Below, in pieces: positions 29,706-43,164 of a stretch of DNA of 64,000 nucleotides. Origin of the DNA: Caulobacter segnis. Its GTDB lineage: Bacteria; Pseudomonadota; Alphaproteobacteria; Caulobacterales; Caulobacteraceae. Numbering within the stretch: position 1 is the first letter of the stretch; each line of letters starts with the position of its first letter. Both the position numbers and the translations under genes were made by a program. The stretch covers positions 4,960,001 through 5,024,000 of the forward strand of contig NZ_CP082923.1 of the NCBI RefSeq assembly GCF_019931575.1, read 5' to 3'. The notes under the pieces are model-generated. The model did no database searches. It saw nothing but the letters and a program-made list of their open reading frames with translations, and was not told the DNA's origin.

Positions 29706-31211
29706 CTAGACCGCTTCCTTCATCAGGCGACGACGCTCGACCGACGACGGGATCCGCATGGCTTCGCGATACTTGGCCACGGTCCGACGGGCGATGTCGA
29801 CCCCGGCGGCCTTGAGAATTTCAACGATGGCGTCGTCGGAGTGGACCTGCGCCTCGGTCTTCTCGGCGTCGACCAGGCCCTTGATCTTGTGACGGACGCT
29901 GGCGGCCGAGTGGGCCTCGCCGCCTTCCGACGACTGGATGGCCGAGGTGAAGAAGAACTTCAGCTCGAACACCCCGCGCGGCGTGGCGATGTACTTGTTC
30001 GAGGTGACCCGGCTGACCGTGCTCTCGTGCATGCCGATGGCGTCGGCCACGGTCTTCAGGTTCAGCGGGCGCAGATGCTCGACACCGAAGGCCAGGAAGC
30101 CGTCCTGCTGGCGGACGATCTCGCTGGAGACCTTCAGGATGGTCTTGGCGCGCTGGTCCAGGCTCTTCACCAGCCAGTTGGCCGTGGCCATGCAGTCAGC
30201 GACGAAGGTCTTCTCCTGATCGCTGCGCGCGCCCTTGGAGACGCGGGCGTGGTAGCGCTGGTCGACCAGCACGCGCGGCAGGGTGTCGGTGTTGAGCTCG
30301 ACATGCCACATGCCGCCCAGGCCCTCGCGGACCATGACGTCGGGCACCAGGGTCTCGGCCGGTTCGCTGTGATAGGCCGCGCCCGGACGCGGGTTCAGCG
30401 ACCGGATCTCGGCGACCATGTCGCGCAGGTCCTCGTCGTCGACGCCGCAGATCCGGCGCAGGCCGGCCATGTCGCGCTTGGCCAGGAGCTCGAGATTGTC
30501 GAGCATCGCCGCCATGCAGGGGTCGTAGCGGTTCAGGTCCTTCAGCTGCAGCGCCAGGCACTCGCGCACGTCGCGGGCGAAGACGCCGACGGGCTCGAAG
30601 CCCTGCAGCGTGGCGAGGGTCTCCTCGACCATCTCCAGCTTGCAGCCCAGGCGCGCGGCCAGCTCGATCACGTCCAGGCGCAGGTAGCCGCCCTCGTCGA
30701 CGGCGTCGATCAGGATCTCGGCGATGGCGTTGCGGGCCGGCGACAGGGCCGCCTGGACCAGCTGCGCGCGCAGGTGGGCGGCCAGGGTCGGAACGTCGGT
30801 CAGGGCGCTCTCGTAGCCCTCGTCGCCCTCGAACGAGCCGCCGCCGCCAGCGCGCGACCAGTCGATCTGGCCGCCGGCGTGCTCCGCCCCATGGTCGGGG
30901 TCCGCGCCGTCGCCCGTGGCGCGCTCGCCTGGCGAGACGTCGTCGGAGGGGGTGTCCAGTTCGCGGCCGGCCGTCGTGTCGGCCACGGCGTCGACCTGGG
31001 TCAGGCTGGCGTCGCGCACGGCCTCGACCTCACCCGCCGGCTCGGACTCGCCCTCGTCGCGTTGCAGGAGCGGGTTGCGCTCCAGCTCGGCCTCGACGAA
31101 GGCGTCCAGCTCGATGTTCGACAGTTGCAGCAACTTGATGGCCTGCTGCAGCTGCGGGGTGATGACGAGGCCCTGGCCTTGCCGGAGCTCCAGTCGGTGG
31201 CTGAGCGCCAA
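29706..31211 (-). CDS. rpoN: RNA polymerase sigma-54 factor
   Basis: Sigma-54 directs polymerase to -24/-12 promoters, in Caulobacter including flagellar and stalk genes. The 501-residue protein starts ALSHRLELRQGQGLVITPQL, the activator-contact region I with Q-rich LQQAIKLLQLSNIEL. It then has an acidic region II, the core-binding part and the C-terminal RpoN box ARRTVAKYREAM. I take TTG 31211 as the start because AGGAGG lies 5 nt before it and known RpoN proteins begin M-ALSHRLELRQ. The upstream ATG at 31250 would add 13 residues. Confidence 0.97.
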   Translation of the reverse strand: MALSHRLELRQGQGLVITPQLQQAIKLLQLSNIELDAFVEAELERNPLLQRDEGESEPAGEVEAVRDASLTQVDAVADTTAGRELDTPSDDVSPGERATGDGADPDHGAEHAGGQIDWSRAGGGGSFEGDEGYESALTDVPTLAAHLRAQLVQAALSPARNAIAEILIDAVDEGGYLRLDVIELAARLGCKLEMVEETLATLQGFEPVGVFARDVRECLALQLKDLNRYDPCMAAMLDNLELLAKRDMAGLRRICGVDDEDLRDMVAEIRSLNPRPGAAYHSEPAETLVPDVMVREGLGGMWHVELNTDTLPRVLVDQRYHARVSKGARSDQEKTFVADCMATANWLVKSLDQRAKTILKVSSEIVRQQDGFLAFGVEHLRPLNLKTVADAIGMHESTVSRVTSNKYIATPRGVFELKFFFTSAIQSSEGGEAHSAASVRHKIKGLVDAEKTEAQVHSDDAIVEILKAAGVDIARRTVAKYREAMRIPSSVERRRLMKEAV

Positions 31212-31216
31212 TGCGC

Positions 31217-31222
31217 CCTCCT
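31217..31222 (-). promoter_or_regulatory. Ribosome binding site that decides the rpoN TTG start
   Basis: On the minus strand AGGAGG stands 5 nt before TTG 31211. It lies inside the longer open frame and argues that translation begins at TTG and not at ATG 31250. Confidence 0.7.
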
Positions 31223-31416
31223 GACGAACGAATGAACTTTCGAGCGTCATTGAAGGGCTGGTTTGGTTAACGGGTCGCCAACGCCTGCAAATATCGGGCC
31301 GGTGCGACCTTCCGTCCCGAAAAATATCGCGACGAGGGTCTTCGCCTTGTCAAAACAAGGACTTGGAGCGCGCTTGGGAGGGGGAAAGGGCGGCTTTCGC
31401 CCGTTCCCCGCGCCAA

Positions 31417-32175
31417 TCAGTCACCCAATCTGGGCTCGGAGAAGCTGTCGCCCAGATAGACGCGCTTAACTTCCGGGTTGTCGACGATCTCGCGCGGCGA
31501 GCCTTCGAACAGCACCTCGCCGGCGTGGATGATCGAGGCGCGGTCGATGATGTCCAGCGTCTCGCGCACGTTATGGTCGGTGATCAGGATGCCGATGCCG
31601 CGGCCCTTGAGGTAGCCGACCACCTCGCGGATGTCGGCGATCGCCAGGGGGTCGATGCCGGCGAAGGGCTCGTCCAGCAGCATGAACGACGGCTCGCTGG
31701 CCAGGGCGCGGGCGATTTCCACGCGGCGGCGCTCACCGCCCGACAGGGCGACGGCGGGCGACTTGCGGATGTGGGTGATGCGCAGCTCTTCCAGGATGCT
31801 GGTCACCTGTTCGCGGGCCTTGCGCGGATCTTTCTGGCGCATCTCGACCACGGCCATGACGTTCTGCTCGACCGTCATGCCCCGGAAGATCGAGGCTTCC
31901 TGCGGCAGGTAGCCGACGCCGAGGCGGGCGCGCTGGAACATCGGCTGGGACGTGATGTTCTCGCCATCCAGATAGATCGCGCCGTAGTCGGCGGCGATCA
32001 GGCCCGTGACCATGTAGAAGCAGGTGGTCTTGCCGGCGCCGTTCGGGCCCAGCAGGCCGGCGACCTCGCCGCGCTTCAAGCGCAGGGAGACGTTCTTGAC
32101 GACCGGACGGTCGCCGAACGACTTGCCCACGGAGTCGACGAACAGGCCGTCCATGTCGTTGGAGGTCAGGGTCAT
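31417..32175 (-). CDS. lptB: LPS export ABC transporter ATP-binding protein
   Basis: LptB is the ATPase that drives LptFG and pushes lipopolysaccharide along the Lpt bridge. The 252-residue protein has the Walker A GLLGPNGAGKTTCFY, the Q-loop YLPQEASIFRGMTVEQN, the ABC signature ALSGGERRRVEIARALA, the Walker B FMLLDEPFAGIDPLA and the switch His in ILITDHNVRETL. It lies 9 nt downstream of lptA. A 205-nt gap with small hairpins separates it from rpoN upstream in the map and downstream in transcription. Confidence 0.97.
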   Translation of the reverse strand: MTLTSNDMDGLFVDSVGKSFGDRPVVKNVSLRLKRGEVAGLLGPNGAGKTTCFYMVTGLIAADYGAIYLDGENITSQPMFQRARLGVGYLPQEASIFRGMTVEQNVMAVVEMRQKDPRKAREQVTSILEELRITHIRKSPAVALSGGERRRVEIARALASEPSFMLLDEPFAGIDPLAIADIREVVGYLKGRGIGILITDHNVRETLDIIDRASIIHAGEVLFEGSPREIVDNPEVKRVYLGDSFSEPRLGD

Positions 32176-32184
32176 GAAGGGACT

Positions 32185-32754
32185 CTAGCGCGGGGCGTTC
32201 TGGTCGGCGGCGGCCGGCGTGTCGGACGTCTTGCTGTCTTCTTGATAGAACACGGCGCGCACGCGCTTGGGCGAGGCGCGGCCCGGATTGTTGGATTCCA
32301 GCTTGGCGTCGTTGGTCTTGGTGTTGACCGTCAGCTTGTCGCCAGTGGTCACGTCCTTGCCCTTCGTGACGACGACATTGCCGGTCAAGACGGCGATGTT
32401 GTTGTCGAAGGTGTAGACGGCGTGATCGCCGCGAGCCTGCTGGGCTTCACTGACTAGATAGACCGTGCCCTCGGCTTCCATGCGCTGGGCCGCGCCGCAG
32501 TTGTTGTTGGCGTCGCCGCCGGCCTTGCGGGCGCTGTAGATCGTCACCTGCTTGGCGCGCATGCGCGAGCGGTTCTGCAGGATCTCCACGTTGCCGCGGA
32601 AGATCGTGATGCACTTGCTGTTGATCGTTTCCTGCTGATCGGCGGACACGTCGATCGGCGCGCTCGAGTCGCCTTGCTGGGCGTGGGCCGCGCCGCTGGC
32701 TCCAACGCCAGACAGGATCAACGCGGTCGCCGCCGCAGCCGTCCATCGCTTCAT
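32185..32754 (-). CDS. lptA: LPS transport periplasmic protein
   Basis: LptA-like proteins form the periplasmic bridge that carries LPS to the outer membrane. The 189-residue product has a signal peptide (RWTAAAATALILSGVGASGA, cleavage near AHA|QQ) and an OstA-like beta-jellyroll (about 35-165: ITIFRGNVEILQNRSRMRAK, then YTFDNNIAVLTGNVVVTKGK). A Pro/Ala-rich tail follows. ATG 32754 is preferred over ATG 32763, which stands only 2 nt from the GAGG. It lies between lptC and lptB in the usual order. Confidence 0.92.
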   Translation of the reverse strand: MKRWTAAAATALILSGVGASGAAHAQQGDSSAPIDVSADQQETINSKCITIFRGNVEILQNRSRMRAKQVTIYSARKAGGDANNNCGAAQRMEAEGTVYLVSEAQQARGDHAVYTFDNNIAVLTGNVVVTKGKDVTTGDKLTVNTKTNDAKLESNNPGRASPKRVRAVFYQEDSKTSDTPAAADQNAPR

Positions 32755-32811
32755 CAGAACCATGTCCTCATCCGTCGCGGCTCGCGTCCGAAGCGAACCT
32801 GCGCCATTTCT

Positions 32812-33432
32812 TTACTGCCGTTCGAACCGCGCGCGAACCCCGCCTCGGAAGACGATGCGATCGCCCTTGTCATATACGGAGTAAGCGCGAGATTGCACCT
32901 GTCCGCTGGGACCTTCGCCGTTCATCGTGGTCTCGCCCGTGACATTTCCGGTCTTGGTGTCGACGAACGACTCCTCCGACGCGAAGCGGTAACCGGTGCC
33001 ATCGTCCAGCCGGACGTCGTCCTTCAGGTTCAGGCTGAAGTCGTCCTGACGGTAGACGCCGTGCTTGGCGGTCATGCGCGTGGGGGTGGGCGAGCCCAGA
33101 TCCAGGGTCAGGGCCGGGTCGTCCAGGATGATCCGGCGCGGATCGTTGTCGTCGCGGATCGCCGACCGTGCGGTGATCATGAAGCTGCGCCCATCGGTCG
33201 ACTGGCCGTAGAAGCGCGGCGTGATCAGGCGGATCTCGGTCTTGGCCTCGGTCGGCGGATGGGTCGCGGCCATGTAGGTCCGCCAGCCGACCTGCGAGGC
33301 GACGATCAGCAGCAGGATGCCGATGGCTAGCGGCAGGACGATGCGGGCGGCCAGCACGCGGCGCGAGCGGCGGCGCCAGCGCGCGAGGTCGGCGCTCATC
33401 GCTCGTCCGGTCATGACCGCGGTCGGGTGCAT
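32812..33432 (-). CDS. lptC: LPS export protein LptC family
   Basis: LptC is a bitopic inner-membrane protein that links LptBFG to LptA. The 206-residue protein has a basic N-terminus (LARWRRRSRRVLAAR), one membrane span IVLPLAIGILLLIVASQVGW and a periplasmic OstA-like domain (ITPRFYGQSTDGRSFMITAR, KHGVYRQDDFSLNLKDDV, then DKGDRIVFRGGVRARFE). It begins 9 nt after the RNase D-like gene and precedes lptA by 57 nt. Confidence 0.92.
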   Translation of the reverse strand: MHPTAVMTGRAMSADLARWRRRSRRVLAARIVLPLAIGILLLIVASQVGWRTYMAATHPPTEAKTEIRLITPRFYGQSTDGRSFMITARSAIRDDNDPRRIILDDPALTLDLGSPTPTRMTAKHGVYRQDDFSLNLKDDVRLDDGTGYRFASEESFVDTKTGNVTGETTMNGEGPSGQVQSRAYSVYDKGDRIVFRGGVRARFERQ

Positions 33433-33441
33433 CCGCTTCCG

Positions 33442-34059
33442 TCAGCTGTGGGCGAAGATATCGACCTCCTCCCAGCCGGCCAGGTCGAGCGAGGCGCGGT
33501 GGGGGAGATAGTCGAAGGCGTGTTGCGCCAGGGCCATTCGGCCCTCGCGTTCCAGCATGATGTTCAGCTTGTGGCGCAGGGCGTGCAGGTGCAGCACGTC
33601 CGAGGCGGCGTAGGCGACCTGTTCGGGGCTCAGCGACGGCGCGCCCCAGTCCGACGACTGCTGGACCTTGGACAGCTCGACACCCAGCAGTTCGCGCGTC
33701 ACGTCCTTCAGGCCGTGGCGGTCCGTATAGGTCCGGGCCAGCTTCGAGGCGATCTTGGTGCAGTAGACGGGCGCGGTCACGACTCCCAGATGGAGTTCGA
33801 ACATGGCGATATCAAAGCGGCCGAAGTGAAAAAGCTTCAGGATCGCCGGATCGGTCAGCAGCGCCTTCAGGTTCGGGCAATCGTAGCCGGGGCGCTTCAG
33901 GCGCACCACGTGGGCGTCGCCGTCGCCCGACGACAGCTGGACCACGCACAGCGGATCGCGCCCCAGGCGCAGACCCATGGTCTCCGAATCGATCGCGATA
34001 ATGCTGGCGCCGGCGAACACGCCGTCGGGCAGGTCGCCCTCGTGAACGAAATTGGCCAA
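33442..34059 (-). CDS. Short RNase D-like 3'-5' exonuclease
   Basis: The 205-residue protein is a DEDD-type exonuclease of the RNase D family. It shows Exo I IIAIDSETMGLRLGRDPLCV, Exo II LKLFHFGRFDIAMFEL and Exo III YAASDVLHLHALRHKL. It lacks the C-terminal HRDC domains of full RNase D, as is common for the short alphaproteobacterial form. RNase D-type enzymes trim tRNA 3' ends. It heads the lptC-lptA-lptB group, and tRNA-Leu(CAG) lies upstream on the same strand. Confidence 0.93.
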   Translation of the reverse strand: MANFVHEGDLPDGVFAGASIIAIDSETMGLRLGRDPLCVVQLSSGDGDAHVVRLKRPGYDCPNLKALLTDPAILKLFHFGRFDIAMFELHLGVVTAPVYCTKIASKLARTYTDRHGLKDVTRELLGVELSKVQQSSDWGAPSLSPEQVAYAASDVLHLHALRHKLNIMLEREGRMALAQHAFDYLPHRASLDLAGWEEVDIFAHS

Positions 34060-34078
34060 GTCTCAGAAATCTCCGACA

Positions 34079-34099
34079 GATCGCGCGCGCGACGCGATC
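34079..34099 (-). promoter_or_regulatory. GC hairpin just upstream of the RNase D-like gene
   Basis: GATCGCG (34079-34085) and CGCGATC (34093-34099) form a perfect 7-bp stem 20 nt before the start codon. A second dyad (ACGCGCC/GGCGCGT) follows in the next 30 nt. These could end tRNA-Leu read-through or affect translation. Confidence 0.35.
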
Positions 34100-34201
34100 A
34101 ACCACGCGCCCGTTATAGGCGCGCGTTACTTATACTCACGATGAACGGGATATCTATCCGCCCAGATTTCTGAACTATGGGGGGATTTTGGCGCCACCCC
34201 C

Positions 34202-34217
34202 GCTTCTCGAAAGAAGC
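34202..34217 (-). terminator. Hairpin after tRNA-Leu(CAG)
   Basis: On the minus strand GCTTCT, loop TTCG and AGAAGC follow the tRNA 3' end. An outer pairing between the tRNA end region (34226-34232, GGGGTGG on plus) and CCACCCC (34194-34200) can extend the structure. Only a short A/T stretch follows. Confidence 0.5.
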
Positions 34218-34229
34218 TCGGTTAAGGGG

Positions 34230-34316
<87 letters not shown>

Positions 34317-34354
34317 CCGCTGTCGCAACCGGTTAGGTCGCCGCGAGGCCGGGA

Positions 34355-34383
34355 CGTTTAGGGAAAGCTTCTGACCGCGTCAA
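34355..34383 (-). promoter_or_regulatory. Housekeeping promoter of tRNA-Leu(CAG)
   Basis: On the minus strand TTGACGC (34377-34383), a 14-nt spacer and CCTAAACG (34355-34362) match the Caulobacter consensus TTGACGS and GCTANAWC well. Transcription would start about 30 nt before the mature tRNA. Confidence 0.65.
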
Positions 34384-34486
34384 CAGGCAAAAAACGACAA
34401 ATCGTGATTTCGTTGCGAACAAGGCCAGGGTCGTCTAATTCCCCCGGTTATCGCGGTAGAGTCATCGCATGCGACGAGGAATGAAG

Positions 34487-35446
34487 ATGCAGGGTCTGGT
34501 CACGGTGTTCGGCGGCTCCGGTTTCGTGGGCGGCCAGGTCGTGCGGGCGCTCGCCAAGGCGGGCTACCGGGTGCGGGTGGCCGTGCGCCAGCCGAACCTG
34601 GCCTATCGCATGCGCATGCTGGGCGACGTCGGCCAGATCGAGGTCTTCCAGGCCAATGTCCGCAATCCGGCCTCGGTGGCCCGCGCCCTGGACGGGGCCG
34701 AGGCCTGCGTGAACCTGGTGGGCGTGCTCTGGGAGAGCGGCCGCCAGAAGTTCCAGTCGCTGCACGCCATGGCCGCCAAGACCGTGGCCGAGGCCGCCGC
34801 CAAGGCCGGCGTCAAGCATCTCGTCCATGTCAGCGCCCTGGGCGCCAAGGCCGATTCGACCTCTAAGTACTTCCGCACCAAGGCCGAGGGCGAGGCCGCC
34901 GTCCGCGACGCCTTCCCGGGCGCGACGATCGTGCGTCCGTCGCTGGTGTTCGGCGTCGACGACAAGTTCTTCAACAAGTTCGCCCAGATCGCTGCCCTGG
35001 CCCCGGTCATGCCGCTGGTCGGCGCCGACACCCGCGTCCAGCCGATCTTCGTCGGCGACGTGGCCGCCGCGATCGCCAAGATCGTCGCCAACCCGGCGGC
35101 CGTGGGCGTGACCTACGAGCTGGGCGGCCCGACCGTCTACACGATGCGCGAGATCCAGCAGCTGATCCTGACCGAGACCGGCCGCAACCGCCCCCTGGCC
35201 GCGCTGCCGTGGCCGGTGGCCTCGCTGATCGGCTCGCTGGGCGACCTGGTCGCCGGCGTTCTGCCGCCGCCGCTGACCAGCGACCAGGTCGAGATGCTGA
35301 AGACCGACAATGTCGCCGAAGGCGGCCTGCCGGGGCTGGCCGAGGTCGGCGTGGTCGGAACGTCCGTCGAGGCCGTGGTCCCGACCTATCTCTACCGTTA
35401 CCGCAAGGGCGGCCAGTACGCCGAGACCCCGGCGGGCGCGTTCTAG
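34487..35446 (+). CDS. NDUFA9-like atypical SDR family NAD(P)-binding protein
   Basis: This 319-residue protein belongs to the atypical short-chain reductases related to the complex I accessory subunit NDUFA9. It has the nucleotide loop VTVFGGSGFVGGQVVRALA at the N-terminus, VNLVGVLWESGRQKFQ, the KHLVHVSALGA strand and STSKYFRTKAEGE in place of a standard catalytic Tyr-Lys. The C-terminal part is hydrophobic (WPVASLIGSLGDLVAGVLPP). ATG 34487 is chosen because GAGG lies 7 nt upstream; ATG 34481 is too close to it. A role with complex I or quinones is inferred from family only. It ends at a good terminator. Confidence 0.88.
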   Translation: MQGLVTVFGGSGFVGGQVVRALAKAGYRVRVAVRQPNLAYRMRMLGDVGQIEVFQANVRNPASVARALDGAEACVNLVGVLWESGRQKFQSLHAMAAKTVAEAAAKAGVKHLVHVSALGAKADSTSKYFRTKAEGEAAVRDAFPGATIVRPSLVFGVDDKFFNKFAQIAALAPVMPLVGADTRVQPIFVGDVAAAIAKIVANPAAVGVTYELGGPTVYTMREIQQLILTETGRNRPLAALPWPVASLIGSLGDLVAGVLPPPLTSDQVEMLKTDNVAEGGLPGLAEVGVVGTSVEAVVPTYLYRYRKGGQYAETPAGAF

Positions 35447-35473
35447 GGGCTTACGCCGAACCGGAACGAAGAA

Positions 35474-35504
35474 GGGCGAACGCCGCGCGGCGTCCGCCCT
35501 TTTT
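35474..35504 (+). terminator. Rho-independent terminator of the NDUFA9-like gene
   Basis: GGGCG-ACGCC pairs with GGCGT-CGCCC through one A/C mismatch, followed by TTTTT (35500-35504). It lies 27 nt after the stop and 24 nt before the end of the convergent uppP. Confidence 0.88.
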
Positions 35505-35527
35505 GTTTCGGCTCCCTCGCCGCTGGC

Positions 35528-36331
35528 TCAGTGGCGCAGGTACAGCACCGCCAGGCCGCCGACGCCGACGACGATCCGCCACCAGGCGAACGGCGCGAAG
35601 CCGCGCTTGCCGACGAAGTCGAGCATGTACTTCACGACCACCAGACCCGACAGGAACGACACGACGAAGCCGATGGCCACTACGCCGACATGGCCGGCGT
35701 CCAGGGCGTCGCGGTTCTTGAAGACGTCCAGGGCGAAGGCTCCGACCATGATCGGGATGGCCATGAAGAAGCTGAACTCGGCGGCGGCCCGGCGCTCGAT
35801 GCCGAACAGCATGGAGCCGACGATGGTCGAGCCCGAGCGCGAGACGCCCGGCACCAGCGACAGGCACTGGAACAGGCCCACGATCAGCGCCTTGTGCAGC
35901 GGCAGGGTCATGGCGTCGTGGTCGACGGCCGGCGGAGCCTTCTTGTCGATGAACAGCAGGATGACGCCGCCGATCAGCAGCGACCAGCAGATGATCAGCG
36001 GGCTCTCGAACAGGAACTTCTTGATCACGTCGTGCAGCAGCAGGCCGGCCGCGAAGGCCGGGGCGACGGCGACGATGACGCTGAGCGCGAAGCGGCGCGC
36101 CTCGGGCTTGGTCGGCAGGCCGATCAGCACGCCCCACAGCTTCTGGAAGTAAAGGGCCACCACCGCCAGGATCGCGCCCAGCTGGATCAGCACGATGAAG
36201 GTGTCCCACGCCGGATCCTTGAGGCCCATGGCCTCCTTGGTCAGCAGCAGATGGCCGGTGGACGAGACGGGAATGAACTCCGTCAGCCCCTCGACCAGAC
36301 CCAGAATGATAGCGCTCAACCAGTCAGGCAT
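35528..36331 (-). CDS. uppP: Undecaprenyl-diphosphate phosphatase
   Basis: UppP (BacA) recycles undecaprenyl diphosphate, the lipid carrier of peptidoglycan and O-antigen units, in the inner membrane. The 267-residue protein has the two active-site motifs LVEGLTEFIPVSSTGHLLL near residue 12 and LSLVPGVSRSGSTIVGSML near 155, with about eight hydrophobic helices. ATG 36331 has GGAG 7 nt upstream and fits family length; the frame upstream has no homology. It is divergent from gltD, with a 228-nt A/T-rich gap. Confidence 0.96.
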   Translation of the reverse strand: MPDWLSAIILGLVEGLTEFIPVSSTGHLLLTKEAMGLKDPAWDTFIVLIQLGAILAVVALYFQKLWGVLIGLPTKPEARRFALSVIVAVAPAFAAGLLLHDVIKKFLFESPLIICWSLLIGGVILLFIDKKAPPAVDHDAMTLPLHKALIVGLFQCLSLVPGVSRSGSTIVGSMLFGIERRAAAEFSFFMAIPIMVGAFALDVFKNRDALDAGHVGVVAIGFVVSFLSGLVVVKYMLDFVGKRGFAPFAWWRIVVGVGGLAVLYLRH

Positions 36332-36559
36332 TTCTTGGCTCCAAACCCGCGTCTGGCGTGCGCCTGACATGGTAAACAGGTCGTAAATCCATAAAGTGGA
36401 CTAATTTACCCATCTCTTGCGAGTCGCTCTCAAAGACCACGCCCGAAACAGGGATATATAAGTCTATAAATTTGACCAACACATTCTTATTGCGCTGAAG
36501 AGTCCGTATGAGGCCGGCCTGAGCAATTTTTCTCCTACTGGAGAGACGGGGAAAGTCGC

Positions 36560-38008
36560 ATGGCCGAACGCATGCTGAAATTCATCTCGGTGGCCCGCAA
36601 GACGCCCGAAAAGCGTGCGGCCGCCGAACGTTCGGGCGACTTCCACGAGATCTACGCCGACTTCATCGACGCCAAGGCGACCGAGCAGGCCTCGCGTTGC
36701 TCGCAATGCGGCGTGCCGTTCTGCCAGACCCACTGCCCCCTGCACAACAACATCCCCGACTGGCTGCGGATGACGGCCGAGGGCCGCCTGGAAGAAGCCT
36801 ACGCCCTGTCGCAGGCGACCAATTCCATGCCGGAAGTCTGCGGCAGGATCTGCCCCCAGGACCGCCTGTGCGAAGGTAACTGCGTCATAGAGCAGTCGGG
36901 TCACGGCACCGTGACGATCGGCTCGGTCGAACGCTACCTGACCGACAAGGCCTGGGAGAACGGCTGGGTGAAGCCGCTGGTCGCCGGTGAAGCGCGCGGC
37001 CAGTCGGTCGGCGTGATCGGCGCGGGCCCCGCCGGCCTGGCCGCCGCCGAGAAGCTGCGCGAGGCCGGCTACGACGTCACCGTCTACGACCGCCACGACC
37101 GCGCCGGCGGCCTGCTGATCTACGGCATCCCCGGCTTCAAGCTGGAGAAGGACGTCGTCGAGCGCCGCACCCAGCGCCTGGCCGACGGCGGCGTCGTGTT
37201 CAAGCTCGGCTTCGAGGTCGGCAAGGACGCCACTCTGGAGGATCTGCGCGCCAAGCACGACGCAGTGCTGATCGCCGTTGGCGTCTACGCCGCGCGCGAC
37301 CTGACCGTCCCGGGCGGCGGCAGCAAGGGCGTGGCTCCCGCCCTCGACTATCTGATCGCCTCGAACCGCGTGGGCCTGGGCGACACCGTCGCGGCCTACG
37401 AGTCCGGCGAGCTGAACGCCGAGGGCAAGGACGTGGTCGTGGTCGGCGGCGGCGACACCGCCATGGACTGCGTGCGCACGGCCATCCGCCAGGGCGCCAA
37501 GTCAGTCACCTGCCTCTATCGCCGCGACAAGGCCAACATGCCCGGTTCGATGCGCGAAGTGGCCAACGCCGAGGAAGAGGGTGTCACCTTCGAATGGCTG
37601 GCCGCCCCGCGCGCCCTGTCGGGCGAGGCCGAGGCCGTCACCGGCGTGCGCGCCATCCGCATGCGCCTGGGCGCCCCGGACGCCTCGGGCCGCCAGAGCC
37701 CCGAGGAGATCCCCGGCGGCGACTTCGACCGTCCGGCCCAGCTGGTTCTGAAGGCCCTGGGCTTCGAGCCGGAGAACCTGCCCGAGCAGTGGTCGGCGCC
37801 GGACCTGAAGGTCACCCGCTGGGGCACGGTCAAGGCCGACGTCCGCAACCAGATGACCAATCTCGACGGCGTGTTCGCCGCCGGCGACATCGTGCGCGGC
37901 GCCTCGCTCGTCGTCTGGGCGATCAAGGACGGCCGCGACGCCGCCGACGCCATCCACCGTTACCTGCAGGCCAAGGTCGGCGCGCCCGCGCTGATCGCGG
38001 CGGAATAA
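36560..38008 (+). CDS. gltD: Glutamate synthase (NADPH) small subunit
   Basis: GltD takes electrons from NADPH through FAD and passes them over iron-sulfur clusters to GltB. The 482-residue protein has two cysteine clusters (RCSQCGVPFCQTHCPLHNNI, and CGRICPQDRLCEGNC), the FAD-binding VGVIGAGPAGLAAAEKL and the NADPH-binding VVVVGGGDTAMDCVRTAIRQ. The C-terminus has VFAAGDIVRGASLVVWAIKD. It precedes gltB by 19 nt. The order gltD-gltB is the reverse of that in E. coli. The 228-nt A/T-rich upstream region must hold the promoter, but I cannot identify a convincing one. Confidence 0.97.
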   Translation: MAERMLKFISVARKTPEKRAAAERSGDFHEIYADFIDAKATEQASRCSQCGVPFCQTHCPLHNNIPDWLRMTAEGRLEEAYALSQATNSMPEVCGRICPQDRLCEGNCVIEQSGHGTVTIGSVERYLTDKAWENGWVKPLVAGEARGQSVGVIGAGPAGLAAAEKLREAGYDVTVYDRHDRAGGLLIYGIPGFKLEKDVVERRTQRLADGGVVFKLGFEVGKDATLEDLRAKHDAVLIAVGVYAARDLTVPGGGSKGVAPALDYLIASNRVGLGDTVAAYESGELNAEGKDVVVVGGGDTAMDCVRTAIRQGAKSVTCLYRRDKANMPGSMREVANAEEEGVTFEWLAAPRALSGEAEAVTGVRAIRMRLGAPDASGRQSPEEIPGGDFDRPAQLVLKALGFEPENLPEQWSAPDLKVTRWGTVKADVRNQMTNLDGVFAAGDIVRGASLVVWAIKDGRDAADAIHRYLQAKVGAPALIAAE

Positions 38009-38027
38009 GAAAGAGGAGCCCAAGACC

Positions 38028-42551
<4,524 letters not shown>

Positions 42552-42575
42552 TCGCCCGACGACCTGAAGAACGAG

Positions 42576-42609
42576 ACCGCCGCGAGGGCCAAGCCTTCGC
42601 GGCGGTTTT
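42576..42609 (+). terminator. Rho-independent terminator of gltB
   Basis: ACCGCCGCGA (42576-42585) pairs with TCGCGGCGGT (42597-42606), followed by TTTTC. It starts 24 nt after the gltB stop and reaches almost to the end of the convergent thioesterase gene. Confidence 0.88.
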
Positions 42610-42612
42610 CGT

Positions 42613-43044
42613 TCAGGCGGCCGCCTTGGCCTCCAGCAGCTTGAACGTCGCCCGCGCCCGGGCCACCGCCACGCCGTCCGCTCGCACCGTCGCCTCGGCG
42701 AAGCAGATCGAGCGGCCCAGCTTGACGAAGTCGGTGTCGAACTCGAGCCATTGGCCCAGCTTGGCCGAGCCCAGATAGTCCAGGGTCAGGGACACCGTGA
42801 CCAGGCCGCCGGCCGGCTGGCGCGCGGCGGCGAGGTTCGCGGCGAGCGAAAGCCCCATGGCGTTGTCGGCCAGGGCGGCGAGGAACCCGCCATGCGGCAT
42901 GCCCCGCGAATTGCAGTGCGCCTCGCGCACCCGGGTCCCCAGCACCAGCCGATCCGGCGCGGATCGTGCGAACAGCGGCTCCCACGGATCGGTGACCGGG
43001 CTCTTGCGGACGTGCGGGGAGAAGCCCTCGGGGATGTCGTCCAT
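42613..43044 (-). CDS. PaaI-type hotdog thioesterase
   Basis: This 143-residue protein is a hotdog-fold acyl-CoA thioesterase of the PaaI/YiiD type. The motif HCNSRGMPHGGFLAALADNA contains the conserved H-G-G-x-x-x-x-x-D-x catalytic helix region, followed by LVTVSLTLDYLGSAKLGQWL and RSICFAEATVRADGVAVARA. The acyl substrate is unknown. ATG 43044 (MDDIPEGFSPH) is preferred over a TTG at 43065. It is divergent from the DNA ligase gene and convergent with gltB. Confidence 0.88.
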   Translation of the reverse strand: MDDIPEGFSPHVRKSPVTDPWEPLFARSAPDRLVLGTRVREAHCNSRGMPHGGFLAALADNAMGLSLAANLAAARQPAGGLVTVSLTLDYLGSAKLGQWLEFDTDFVKLGRSICFAEATVRADGVAVARARATFKLLEAKAAA

Positions 43045-43164
43045 AACCGTCTCGCCTGATTTCAAACAGTTGTTTTAATCTAGCATTGATCGCCCTCTTG
43101 CGCGAGGGGCTGTCGTATCGCGTGATGCGAAGCGGCTGAACGAAACGGGGCCGTTCGACATTCC

